Shown piece after piece: positions 37,101 through 49,100 of a DNA stretch of 64,000 nt. Each line of letters opens with the position of its first letter. The first letter of the stretch is position 1. A model generated the notes under the pieces. That model had not been told where the DNA came from and made no database searches. It saw nothing but the letters and a program-made list of their open reading frames with translations. The DNA comes from Cloeon dipterum (taxonomy: Eukaryota; Arthropoda; Insecta; Ephemeroptera; Baetidae). The stretch lies in NCBI RefSeq assembly GCF_949628265.1, contig NC_088787.1, positions 31,298,844 through 31,362,843 on the forward strand, read 5' to 3'. Both the position numbers and the translations under genes were made by a program.

Positions 37101-38717
37101 TTGCAATTTTTGCAAACGTTGTGACCGCCAAATCTCAGGTTCTAAGGGATAAAAATGTAAGAACTGCCCTCCGTTCAACTTGGCTTGGCCTCCCCTATTG
37201 ATCTGAATAGTTTTTGGGGTGCTCACCCCCAATCCCTCTACCCCTATTGGCCATAATTTCATCCCACAAGTCGAAAAGTGAATATTTTTAAATCATGATT
37301 TTTTGGTTCTTTCCTTTTTGAAAATTTGACACTCCTGTTTCGAGTAATGCAGGATAATATAATTTAAAAAAAAAATGGCAAAATCAAGTAATCGAAATAG
37401 TTTCCCGGCGCTACTTTTTCAAGTACAAGTTTAATCTCTGTATACATAAATTACAGGATGATTCAAAAGAATTTCATCGACATGGAGAACATGTTTGATC
37501 TCTTGAATGAAGAACAGGAAGTCATTGACGCTCCTGGAGCACCAGGCCTGGACGTGAAGAGAGGTGCTTTGGAATTTAACAACGTCAATTTCAGCTACGT
37601 CCCTGAACGAGTCGTGTTGCGCAACGTCTCATTCTCCGCGCCCCCTGGAAAGACCGTTGCACTGGTGAGTTTTTTTTTTCAGCAAAACACTTGACAAATA
37701 CATCAACCCTCATTAATATCAGGTCGGACCGTCAGGCTCTGGAAAAAGCACAATTATTCGCCTTCTGTTCCGTTTCTACGACGTCGACAACGGCGCCATC
37801 CTAATTGACGGTCAGAACATCAAAACAGTGAATCAGAAGTCGCTGCGCAAATTCATGGGGGTCGTCCCGCAAGACACGGTCCTATTCAATAACTCAATAA
37901 AGTAAATTTTAAATTGTAATACGCTCCTAAAATTAACTTGGAAAAATCTTGTCAGGTATAATATCAGATATGGCAGACTGACCGCGTCGGACCAAGAAGT
38001 GGTCGAAGCGGCGCAGTACGCAGACATCCATGACAGAATAAACACATTCCCGAGCGGATATGATACACAGGTTTGTTTTCTCTCAACGCTTTCTAGATTG
38101 AATTATTATTCTTGCCTTTGTCCAGGTTGGTGAGAGAGGTCTCAAGTTGAGTGGAGGAGAAAAGCAGAGGGTGGCCATTGCGAGGACCATCCTCAAAGCG
38201 CCTGCATTTGTCCTCCTGGACGAAGCCACCAGCGCTCTAGACACACAGACTGAGAGAAATATTCAGGTAGGTCTTATTTATTATAATTTAATTAGGCAAG
38301 TGGTGATACAACCGAACAAACTAAATAAACGGTTTTAAAAAAATTTGTTTGCTTTCAATCGTCCTGGAAATGTCGTTGATTTCAATCGTTCAGATAGTTA
38401 AAAATCAGTTAAAAATCGGGAATTATCATTTTTAGGCGGCGTTGTCGCGGGTGTGCGCCAACAGGACGACGATAATCGTGGCGCACAGGCTGTCCACGAT
38501 AATCCACGTGGACGAAATCCTAGTGCTGCGCGAGGGAGAGATCGTGGAGCGAGGTCGGCACGAGGAGCTGCTAAGCTTCAACGGTGTCTACGCGGACATG
38601 TGGCAGCAGCAGCTGAAGAATGAGGACGCCGACGCCCGAGGCTTGGCACTCACCGCCGCCGAAAAAACCGAGACCGTTGCAGAGGAAAAGCCTGCCGGCC
38701 ACCACCACCAACAGTAG
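34195..38717 (+). CDS. ABCB6: ABCB6-type ABC half-transporter (porphyrin/heavy-metal)
   Basis: Eleven coding exons: 34195-34691, 34743-34884, 35226-35416, 35474-35883, 36258-36433, 36492-36697, 37457-37664, 37723-37901, 37956-38070, 38126-38266 and 38436-38717. They sum to 849 codons (848 aa; human ABCB6 is 842). The N-terminal hydrophobic TMD0 extension is present, followed by the six-helix exporter domain with the near-invariant [20 protein letters not shown] and [15 protein letters not shown]. The nucleotide-binding domain has Walker [10 protein letters not shown] (612-620), Q-loop Gln660, signature LSGGEKQR (716-723), Walker [13 protein letters not shown] (Asp740, Glu741) and H-loop His772, so it should be an active ATPase. 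The family moves porphyrins, heme-related or thiol-metal conjugates across mitochondrial, plasma or endolysosomal membranes (fly homologue Hmt-1). The C-terminus is His/Gln-rich. Exon 1 uses a weak donor (GA|GTACGC), chosen because it restores a WWFKLKDLTDD join aligned with human ABCB6. The exon 4 acceptor (GGACAG|CATGG) is also weak. Confidence 0.94.
36990..37340 (+). repeat. Dispersed repeat family A in ABCB6 intron
   Basis: Same orientation and block order as the copy in TEX10 intron 5: CCGCCAAATCTCAGGTTCTA, GTAAGAACTGCCCTCCG, GGGTGCTCACCCCC, CCATAATTTCATCCCACA and AAAAGTGAATATTTTTAAAT. It occupies roughly half of the intron 36698-37456. Confidence 0.65.
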
Positions 38718-38934
38718 TTTTGTATTTGACATTTTATATAGTGTTATTATACAGAAAGAAAAGCAGTTTGTTATTGGGAAACTCTGTGTCTTGGCTACTT
38801 ACGAGTCATATTTTAATTACGCACTTTAATGTTTGTTTTGATTGAAAAAATAGTGTTCCTTGAGACATTTTATAATTTTTTGTTTCAACATCATCCTGAT
38901 TTTTTGGTATGTTGAAGGAATAACTGAAATGAGA

Positions 38935-39440
38935 TACCGTTTTCTCGGAAAATTAGGGTTAAATGTTGGAGAGTCAGCCTTTTGGAGCTTACAAAAGTGA
39001 GAATATCACAAGTTCTGATGATAACAGAAAATTAAACCTTGTGCCCACTTAGACAGCCTGACCCTTTAGATTAAAACCACCTTTTTTTAGTAATTTTCAA
39101 ATTTTCAAGCTGTTTTAATCTTTTTTTTAATATTTAAAAAATCGTTTCTGAACCTAGGATTAAATATTGCCCTAATTGTAAGTGTGTCAGAAAATACCAT
39201 CAGAACAGTCAAGAAAATCGAACCCTGGCGTCAGAGTAGCCCTTGAGCGAACAAAATCATTCAATTCTCATGTGTAGCCACTGGGCTCTGTAATAGTTCG
39301 ATTTGCAAGATGTGCACACCTTTGACACAGCCAAGTTGAGAGCTTTCAGAATTCGTGAAATTCGACCCTTTGACGAGATTCGGTGCTCGATTTTTTGGGA
39401 AAACTTAATCAAATGCCAAAACAATCAGGATGGTGCTAAA
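38935..39440 (+). repeat. Dispersed repeat family D, copy 1
   Basis: Shares ordered blocks with 55590-56275 (same strand) and 44505-45000 (opposite): TGAGAATATCACAAGTTCTG, ACTTAGACAGCCTGACC, AACCCTGGCGTCAGAGTAGC, GGGCTCTGTAATAGTTCGAT, AAGTTGAGAGCTTTCAGAAT and GACCCTTTGACGAG. No coding capacity. Confidence 0.65.
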
Positions 39441-41264
39441 ACAATAATTTAAAATTGGAAATCTCTCGCGATATTCGGTTGTTTTATGGAGGCAGTCGTG
39501 GTTTTAGTTTAAAATTTAGCAGAGGGCAATAATGTGATGCAGGAAGACTCAACACATTCAAGTGATATCTCGGATTTAGACTTTATTTGATTGAAAGCGT
39601 TTTTAGACTAACCTTAAAAAAGCGACTTTCGAAGATCTGCCCCAAACGAATTATTCTTTGCAACTGTGCCACTTGACGTGTAAATAAACTCTAATATTTT
39701 AAACAATTATCATGCGATTTCTCAATTCTCTTAAATAGATTTATGCCCCCATCAACTACAAGCAATTTACGCAATGAGCATAGTAACGGCTCATGAAGTC
39801 GAACGAGTAAATAAATCAACAGCCGCGGAGGCGAGCACAATATCAAGAGCAGAAAATTCATTTTCCCGACAGTAAAATTAATCAAGGGGAATGTTTTACG
39901 CACCGCGGCCAGATCAAAAGAGCGGAGAAACCGGAGCGCGTTTAGTTAATGTCGTTGAACGCGTGGGAGAGGCACCACGCGGATTTATGTGCAGATTTTA
40001 ATATTAACGGACGAATAGTTTGCAAACAATATTGGTGGGGCAGGAAATGCCAGGCTCCAATTTCATTATTTAGAAAAAAATCTAAAATTAATTATCATTT
40101 TTATTAAACTTGCGGGAAATTTTCTATTTTTTTCTTCTTGAACGTCAAAAATGACCATTGAGCAGTGTCTGCAAACCAAATTTCAGCAAATATCATAAAA
40201 ATTATAAATTGAAATTTTTTGCCAGTTTCTTAATCACTTCAAAACTTGTTAAAATAATCAAAATCCTCTGCAGGTGGTTTGATTAAGGAATTTGATAATT
40301 TCGCATAAAAACTCAATCGTCAAATCCAAATTTTTATTGATAAACTAAAAATAAAAATCATAATTAGTAGACAAATAATATATTTCTACTCAATCTGCCT
40401 AACTCGACGAAGCAACTCACAAAGAACGAAATATTTATGATTGGATAAATTTTCATCACAAAATGACTTAATTCTCGATTTTAAACTGTCACTCATATTT
40501 TTTACAATCGGGAAAGAAGGGGTGCAGAATTAAGGAGGAGAAAAAAACGAACCCCATCTCTGCAATCTGGTGCGGTGAATATGTAATATGAACAGCACAA
40601 AATGAGTGCGCGGCGATCAAAAGGTCGGCTCCTTTGATCTACCTTTGGAGAGAAGCGCAGCAGCCTGCTTGATGTATGGGTTCCCTTTTTTAAGGTCGCT
40701 CCGTTTCAAAATAAACAAGCAAAAGAGTGAAAGTATTATACTCAGCTCAGTGTCTTTTCATTAGAGTTGCAATTCAATATTTCACCCTTAAATTTAAATG
40801 CATTAGGAATTAACAGGGATTTTAATTAAAATTTTCCTAAAATTCCAATTCTATGGAATGAGACTAGGCTGGTATCAAACGCATTAAAATAATGAAAAAA
40901 TAGGAAAAATAAAATGGAAATTTTCATTCCATCGATTCCATCTAAGGAATTATTAATTTTAGCCCATTATTCCTCTAGATTTCCAGCAAATTATGATTAA
41001 TATTGTACCCCTTTAAGAGGCCTTCAAAAAAAAGGAAGATAAATCGGTGTAGGCCCGTCATAACTGTATTTTCGCAGCTGATGAGACGTACGATTCTCAA
41101 GCAGGCTAAATTATTTTACACACGCGGATAATGTCAACTAGTATATAAACCTTCGAGTCACAATAAATAATGCGATTTAACTTGGCATCTTCCTGCTCGT
41201 CTGTTTAAATTCCTGGATTTTTCCTGCGTAGTTTGTAACTCGATCCACGCGCGCGGTGAATTAA
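39441..41264. other. Intergenic DNA, nothing recognised
   Basis: AT-rich, with a CpG-containing patch near 39890-39980. No gene or named repeat supported. Confidence 0.4.
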
Positions 41265-41266
41265 CC

Positions 41267-41301
41267 CTCTCTCTCTCTCTTTCTGCCGCAGAGCGAGAGA
41301 G

Positions 41302-41375
<74 letters not shown>
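41267..41375. repeat. (CT)n-spacer-(GA)n microsatellite with hairpin potential
   Basis: (CT)n at 41267-41281, a short spacer (TTCTGCCGCAGAGC), then (GA)n to 41375. The two tracts are complementary and could pair within a strand. Confidence 0.9.
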
Positions 41376-41376
<1 letters not shown>

Positions 41377-41809
41377 AGAAATACATAATATAAAAATCAT
41401 CAGGCAACACAGACGTAATATAAGATAATATCCCACCTCTATTGTCGGAGCCGTGGGCACGGCGGCGCCTTTGATGTTGCGCGCTGATTATTGTCCCGGT
41501 TAGCGGGTGTTTGTATTGCCTCGCTGCTACCTCGCTTCTTCTCTGCCTTTTTAATCTCTCCGAGCGCGCTGAATGCTTCCTGATACTCGCACTTTTTTGC
41601 AATTTACACTTACAAACTTGTAAAAATAAAATATGAATTATAAAATTGATTTAGTATGAAAATATTCGAAATTTGTTATTTTATTGTCTGAAAATTTTAA
41701 ATTTTACTCCTTAAAAAGACAGTCAGCATCAATCCTTAATTTTAAGGATAAGCAGGTTTATTTAATTTCTAAAAACTGTTATGGTTCATCGCAATTCAAC
41801 TACACGGAG

Positions 41810-42480
41810 TTAGAAAAAGAGGCGTATTTGGGTTGGTGGGTGCGATTAGATCACCGCCATGCAAAGTCCATCGGCTATGTAGTCGAATGCTGGGCTGTTT
41901 TTTTTTAATTCCGTTGGCAAACTCAAGATTTGGCGATGAAAATGTTTTGAAAAGATTGAAAGTTTTTCATTTTCTGGTAATATTGCCAGGGCCTAATCTC
42001 GTTTTCTAACCATCATAATTGTAAATATTGCACACCGTTCGACTCTTCTTAACGTCCCCTAAGACAGCTAAAGGATTTTTAGGGTGATCGACCCTCATCC
42101 CCCTTCCACCCCATGCATTGATGTAACGATAAAAATCGCGTTGCTTGTACTTTCTGCGAGCTTATTCACTGCTCAAAACTCTCTTAAAATAATAAAATCT
42201 ACTCTAAACAAAGCCCTTTACCATTAAAAGAAGGTGAAAAGGTTAAAAATAGCAGAAATAAAAATTTATTTGAATTTTTTACTGCAACGGAGGTAGAAAA
42301 AAAGGCGAATTGGGATTGGTGAAAGATCATCCGCAGCCCCAAAACACCCATCGGCTATCTATAGGGGATGTTTAGACGAGTTGAACGGTGTGCAGTTTTT
42401 GCAATTCTGACTCATAGAACCAGAGATTAGGCAGGCGATAACAATGTTGGAAAAAATTAAAAATTTTTGGTTATATTGCC
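41810..42480. repeat. Cluster of repeat family A copies in both orientations
   Basis: A degraded minus copy (41810-41960), a plus copy (about 41970-42180: GCCTAATCTCGTTTTCTAAC, TTGCACACCGTTCGACTC, CTCATCCCCCTTCCACCCC) and a minus copy (about 42290-42470: CATCGGCTATCTATAGGGGA, GAGTTGAACGGTGTGCAGTT). Plus and minus copies face each other as a large imperfect palindrome. Confidence 0.6.
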
Positions 42481-42924
42481 AAGTTATTTAGGCTTGATTT
42501 TTTCAGTTCTATTTATCAATTTTTTATAAAAGGAAGTATTTAACGAATTAGGCTCATATAATAATTAATAAGAGTCCAAAACCAACTGAATGGCAGAAAC
42601 AAAACTAACTATAGGGTTTCCAAAATTTAAGCTAAATAATGAAGAATGCTAACAACTAATTTAAATTCAGTTTGCAATATTTTATCTCTGTGCATATCTG
42701 GCCAACAATTGTTTTATTCAAAATTTAAAAAAACCTATTTTGGATATTTTTGATTTTATTAAATTAAAATATGCCTTTAATTATTTATTAACTCTTACAT
42801 TTATTTTCATTGTTTTTACATTTTGTACAATTTTTTATTTATCAACAAAACGTCTCTGTTTGTGCTTCGTAAAATAAACACTCTACAAAAGTGCATTTCA
42901 TGAGGGATAACTGTATTGTTGGCT

Positions 42925-42930
42925 TTTATT
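42925..42930 (-). terminator. Possible poly(A) signal of the secreted-protein gene
   Basis: TTTATT on the plus strand reads AATAAA on the minus strand, 240 nt beyond the stop at 43170-43172. It is the first canonical signal I find downstream. Confidence 0.35.
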
Positions 42931-43169
42931 TGTGGTCAATTTTGTTAACTTACAAAATAATCCTCATGAGATCTATTAAATTTTTACAACAATTTGCTCA
43001 CTTTCACTGGAGTTCCACACTTGATGCACGCTTTTGTCATTTTTGGGGAAAAAACGTTCACTACACAATATAGAATAATAACAATAATTGTCTTTTTGTA
43101 CTCTTCAGGCTTTTTTGACGCATTTAAAGGGCTGCGGGGTCGAGCTTATTTGAAAAGTGGGAACAGTAT

Positions 43170-46100
43170 TTAAATTTTGTAATCCCTCCAGAGGTAATGG
43201 GAAGAGAGGTTCTCGCAGCCCTTCGAGGGATTTATTTCCCAAGAGTTATTACTGCAAGAACCCCCAGTCAGCGTGAGCCTGTGCGAGGCTCCACTCCCCG
43301 TGTCTAGCAGTAGCGAGGTCATATCCTCCGTCCTCGAAACATTGATGTATTCCTGAAAGCAAAAAAAAAATAGGAAAATGTTAATAATGGGATTGCATTT
43401 AATGTTTCCCCCCCCCCCCCAAATTCCACAGAAAATATATAACGATACATTTTTTCAGAATAAAAAAATAAAAAAAAACACCAAGAAATCCAATCAGGTT
43501 GCACTTACGTCGTAAATCTCGTTGATGCATTTCTCCTCGAGTCCTTTCAGGCTCCAGTGTTCACTGAAGTCACTGCCAAAGGCAGCCTGCCGTTCCGACG
43601 TGCTCGTGACGATGATCACGTTCGAGCGCAGTTTACGGTTTTTCGATTGTTTCATGGTGAAAACGCCAGAATAGCTCTGGTCCACCAACAAGACGACTTG
43701 ATTCGCCGAGCAGTCCTGCAGGCTGCTCAGCATCTCGTCCACCGTGAACTGCTCCTCAAAACTGGCCTATCACCGCAAAAAAATAATAAAATTTAGTTAT
43801 TTACGGAATTTTGAAGAAAATAGTCGATTTAAAAACACAGTTTAGATTAAGGTCTCACAATCAGCCAGCCGCTTTTAACAAATTTTGGGTCGTGTGAAGC
43901 CGCCGGTGAAAAAGGGTCAAAATAAATTAAAAAGCGCAGGAGAAAAAAAATGTCTTTCGTTAAGCATGACGTTTAAAATATTGTCAACCGCGCCAACAGC
44001 CGGTGAAAATGGCCTGAAAATTCGCGACTGAGAGACCTCTAAATTTAGACAATATTTGATGAGAAAAATTAATCGGAAGTTCATTTTGATATTCCGAGAA
44101 AAACTGAAAGAGTTTTTTGTGAATCTGAAAATTCAATGAATAAAATTTTTAACTCACTACTCCGTTGTTATCCGCGTCCCAGAGCAGCGAATTTCCGTTC
44201 GGCAAGGTCGGGCTGTTCAGGTAGATAACCAGGGTTTCAACGCAAGGCTTGGTGTTGCATAGTGTCCGCAGGTACTTTTTGAAGCTTTCCTTCAAGATGG
44301 ACGAATACATGCGGGGCATCTCTTGTGTGCTCGCCTCGCCGTTTGCGTAGAAGATCTTGATGTTTTCTCCGAAGCCGATGTGTTTGAACATTTTATGCAT
44401 TTTCTTGACGTTCTGATAGCTTTGGTATTCGCTCAGCTGGCGATTCCATCCCCCAGAAAGTATAATGGCCTGAAATAAAATTAATTGTTTCAATTTAATC
44501 ATTTTTGCAAATTTTCAGGGTGATTCCTGAGCACCCTGATGGCTTCCAAAGGGTCAAATTGATTAAATTGATAAAGATTGAACTAATACAGAGCCCGTCG
44601 GCGTCAGACGTCGGAAAAGTTAAAAGATAAAATTTTGATTTTAATGATGAGGGGTACCCTGACGCCAGGGTACACTTCCTTAGCTGTTCTAATGGTCTTA
44701 ACTGACCTCAGTGGTGACCCAAATTATTTTCCGAGGGTCACAACGCAATTTTTATTTTCTTAAAAACGCATTATTTTAAGCTTCAACCTTGAAAACTGAA
44801 GGTTTCGCCCTCCTGAAAATTTCTAGGCCCGTTGAATTCACTTTCTTTCTTGCAAAATAATTAAAGAAGCCATTTTGAAAATTCCAATACACTTTTTGCA
44901 AATATAAAAGTTGTTGGCCATTTAAATAAACATCTTTTGGCATAAAATTCAATGTTCTAGCTTCATTAGAACTCGAGATATGTTCAAATTTGCTAACTTG
45001 AATAAAAAAAGGGAAATTAAATTAAAATAAAATGACACTCACGTGGTCACATCTCTGCCAGATGCTGCAGTTGGCCTCGGCGGCCTCTTCCGCGACGTTG
45101 CAGTGCTGCGTGTTGTAACGGACCTTGTCGCAGTACACACTGCGATTGTCCTCGGCGTCTCGCAGCACAGGGCAATGGGTGTAGAAGTTGCCGATGTTCT
45201 CGCGACAGGTCAGTTTCTGCTTGCCCGCCTCCCTGCCTTCCACCAGCGGAATGAAGTTTAACGCGCAGTCGATGTCCGTGCTTCGGTCGAAGGGAAACTT
45301 GTTCCGTTTCATCTCGATGCACCGGTTATTGTTCTTCACGTATATACACAGACGTTTGCCTGTAAATTTAATGCCGAATTTCGAATTAATAAGGGTTCGT
45401 GTGAGATTAAATCAGTAATAAAAATATCTCAGCAAAATTTTCATTTTGTTTTTCAATTTTGAGATGCCTGTATCTCATTTTCCCGTCAAGCAGTTTAAAA
45501 AATAAGGCGTGATTTAGATTGCTCTCGTCGAGCCCGACCGAACTGATACAAATTTGATGTCCTCGGTCATAAAATTTTAATAAGGATTTTGGAATTTTTA
45601 AAATGTGCTTAAAAGTTGTCCCATAGCATGTGTGAGCTAATGTGAAAATTTCAGAGTGGATTGATTTATAGTTTTTGAGTAATCCGATTTAAAATTCGAA
45701 AAACATGAATTTTTATTAATTTGTGCATCTAAAAAATCCCGGGTTCTGACCGTTACAATTGCAAAAATTAACTACCGTTAGACTCGTCTCAACCTACCCT
45801 AGATAGCCAATGGGTTTAGAGGGTGATAAACCCTCATCCCCCTTCCACCCATGCAACGATAAAAATCACGTCGTTTTGCACTTTCAGCAAACTTATTCAC
45901 TGATCAAAGCTCTCTTCAATTAAAAAATCTGCCCCAAATTCCACTGGCTATCTAGGGGAGGTTAAGACGAGCAGAACAGTGTGCAGTTTTTGCAATTCTG
46001 ATCGTTAGAATCTGAGATTTAGCGATTGGAATGTTGGCAAAAATCAAAAGTTTTTTGCTAACATTGCCACTGCCAAATCTCGGGATCTAATTATGGGAAT

Positions 46101-49100
46101 TGCAAAAACTGCGCATCATTAGACTCATCTCAACCTCCCCTGATCAGCTGAAGGATTTATAAGGGTGCTATACCTCCACCCCCTAAATTTATAAATTTCA
46201 ACCCCTTTGAAAAATTAAAAAAAACTGATTGATATTGTTGAATTTATTAATTCTACTGTTTAAATTTTGACACAATTTATGAGGTGGCAATTGAATGGAA
46301 ACACCACCATTCTCACCAGATTTTCTCTTGTAGTCCCATACCCTATTAATTTAATTTACCTGAAAAGCTCAGTTTAGAAATAAAGGCCTTTGCTTAACAC
46401 ACAACACAAGAAATTTTCCGGTTAACCTGGAGTATACGGAGTAATGGTTGCAAAAGCTCACATATTGTTTGAAAAAGGAGCAGAGGTTGCAGAGCGCGGC
46501 GCGTAATCCGGTAGTGCATCATATGTGGATAATAAAAGTATAAAACAAGGGCCGGGCGAAAAGTGGCCTGGCCGTCCGTGGGCCGGCGAGCAGAAAAAGA
46601 GAGGCTGAGGTTCGTCAGTCAGTAAGATGTCACCTCTGCGGCTAATGAGCGGAACCTCTTAAATCGGCGCGCTTGGCGTGAGGCTGCCTTTGAAGTTCGC
46701 CGCCAACAGAGGAGCCGCCTGCCGCCTGCCTGCCACCAGATGCCGCGAGATTGAGAGGAGCCGTGCATGTCGGCCGGCTCCTTCTGCCCCACAGCACCTC
46801 AATTTATATTGCATTAATACACTTAAATGTTGCTCCACAATGCCGCCGCCGCCTGCCCGCCGACCGGCCGCTTTTCAGGCCAATTTATCACAAAAGTGTG
46901 CGGTCAGCCGCGCCGATTTTCCTCGCCTTTGTTCTCACGGATTTTTGGAAATTTTATTTTTTTTAATTGGAAAACGGCTTCTTCAAGGCATATTTTTTTA
47001 GAGCTTTTACTGAGTACACAGCGCGTCGCAGTTTCCACTCAGGAGCCCATCCAACAATTTTTTTTCTGCCTTTCAAACTTGTTTTTTGGGGTAAAAGGTT
47101 CTTCAAAATCCGAAAGGGTCTCGGATTTTGATTAAATTTAATGCCCTAAAATTTTAGGTCAGAATTCCAAATTTTGTTTGTTTTAAAGGGGCTAAAGGTT
47201 GGTCAATTTTTAAAAAGGTTGTTTTTTTCAGGGAACTGCAATGACTATAATTAGAGCAAACATAAATTGATACAAAGAGGTGTCTAAAATGATCTACATT
47301 AAACGCCGAACAAATTCGCCACGTGTGTTGGTCAAAGGTTAAGGTCACTAAATTTTGACCCAAGATTTCAAATAATTACTGCGTATCGAAGGGAACAAAA
47401 ATTTAATTTTTGAGATCACCAAAATGAGCATCATTTAATAAGAAAAAAAAACATGTAAAAAAATTAGTGGCACGGGTTTTCCGTATTTTTGAGAAATTCT
47501 AATACTAATTTGAATTTTGAAATTCGTGTTTTTTCGCCTCAAAATTATACTTTAATTGCAATTTCGCTATTTTCACACTTTTTTTTCGGTCAGATTTTGT
47601 AACTTAAAATTAGTTGAATATTTATGAGTTTTTGAGGGGGAGGAAATCAACCCCCTCATTCAGGGGGTGAGTTTTGGTTAATTATTAAATTTCGCAGAAT
47701 TCAACCGTCATCATTGGTGTCTTTCTTATTGTGGTGTTTTCCACCCCCGAAAAAAATACAATCTGAAGTCTATTTGACGTTCAACTTGATTGTCCCGCAC
47801 GAGTTGGAAAAATCGTCATTTAAATTTAAACACCAACGCTTGCAAATCTACAAATCAATCAATTAATTACTCTCGTTTGCTCTGAATCAATTTTTACTCA
47901 ACAATTTTCATTTTATCAGTACTTGAAACCAAATATATGAAATGGCCACGAATTGTGGGAGCAGATGCGCGATGTTGAAATTTGCTTTGATGCGCGCAAG
48001 AGTTATTTTAATATGGAAATGCTTTTAATACGAAGGGAAAACTATAACGTAATGGAGATCAATCAGCAGCGCGGCTTATCAAAGGAGCCGCTGCGCCGCA
48101 AAGGAAGTGAATGGCTGGCAATTTAGTACGCGTGAATGCGATCTGTAATGTCTTTATATAGCAGAGTGAGTGAAACGCGCCCGCCGCGCTGCTCGTTATT
48201 TATACAACGCAAAAGCACATGACAATAAGTTAACACCGACCATATGCAAATAAGGCGCACTCGATTCTCTCCGTTTTTTTTCAATTTTTGTATGCGGGGA
48301 ATTTTATTAAAATCATTTTTTTGTGTTCCAAAGTAATTTGAAATTGACTAAATTATTTTTTAACTAATTACTGATTTTTGGCATTTTACTTGTAAGCCTA
48401 AAAATATATATTTTCACTCAATTTGTATTTCAAGGGTAGTAATCCCCAGGAATTTGATGATTTTGGCGATTTACGGACCTTTCAAGATACAGTTTTTGCT
48501 CTAATTAAATTAATTTTGGTTCATTTGTCAACGTTTAAAGAGAAAAATCGATCGGTGCGGTCGATTTTTATGTCCTGGCTTTGTACAGAACCTATTTTTC
48601 ATCTCAAAATAAAAAAGATCTAATTAGTTTGACAAAAGGATGGACAATTGAAGACTTTGTTACTATTTTTTTTGTTATTTGCAGCCAGGGAATTTTTTTT
48701 ATAGGAAATCTTTGGTTGCTAAACAGCAATCAAAAATTCAAATGGCCTTTCCGGGATAATATTTTTTCAGCATATGCAAATAATTACAAATTTCATCAGC
48801 TTTCCGAATTTGAAAAGATTTTAGATCAAGCACTCACAATCAGAGCAGCTGATAATGAGCTATAATTAATTCGTTTAAATTTTGTTTAAATTAATAAGAA
48901 AAATTTCATCTCCCATTTTTTCGGATCAGTAGATTTGTCCTCCTTGTTAGTAATTTTTAGATTTAGCAGGAAAACACGTGTGCGCAGAGGGAAAATAGGT
49001 CCTTTTACGAGATCAAAGGGAAACGTGACGCAGCGTGTGATAATTTGGCGGCTGCGGGTGCTGCACAATTTGCCAATGAGAGAGCGTGAGAGGTGCGAAT

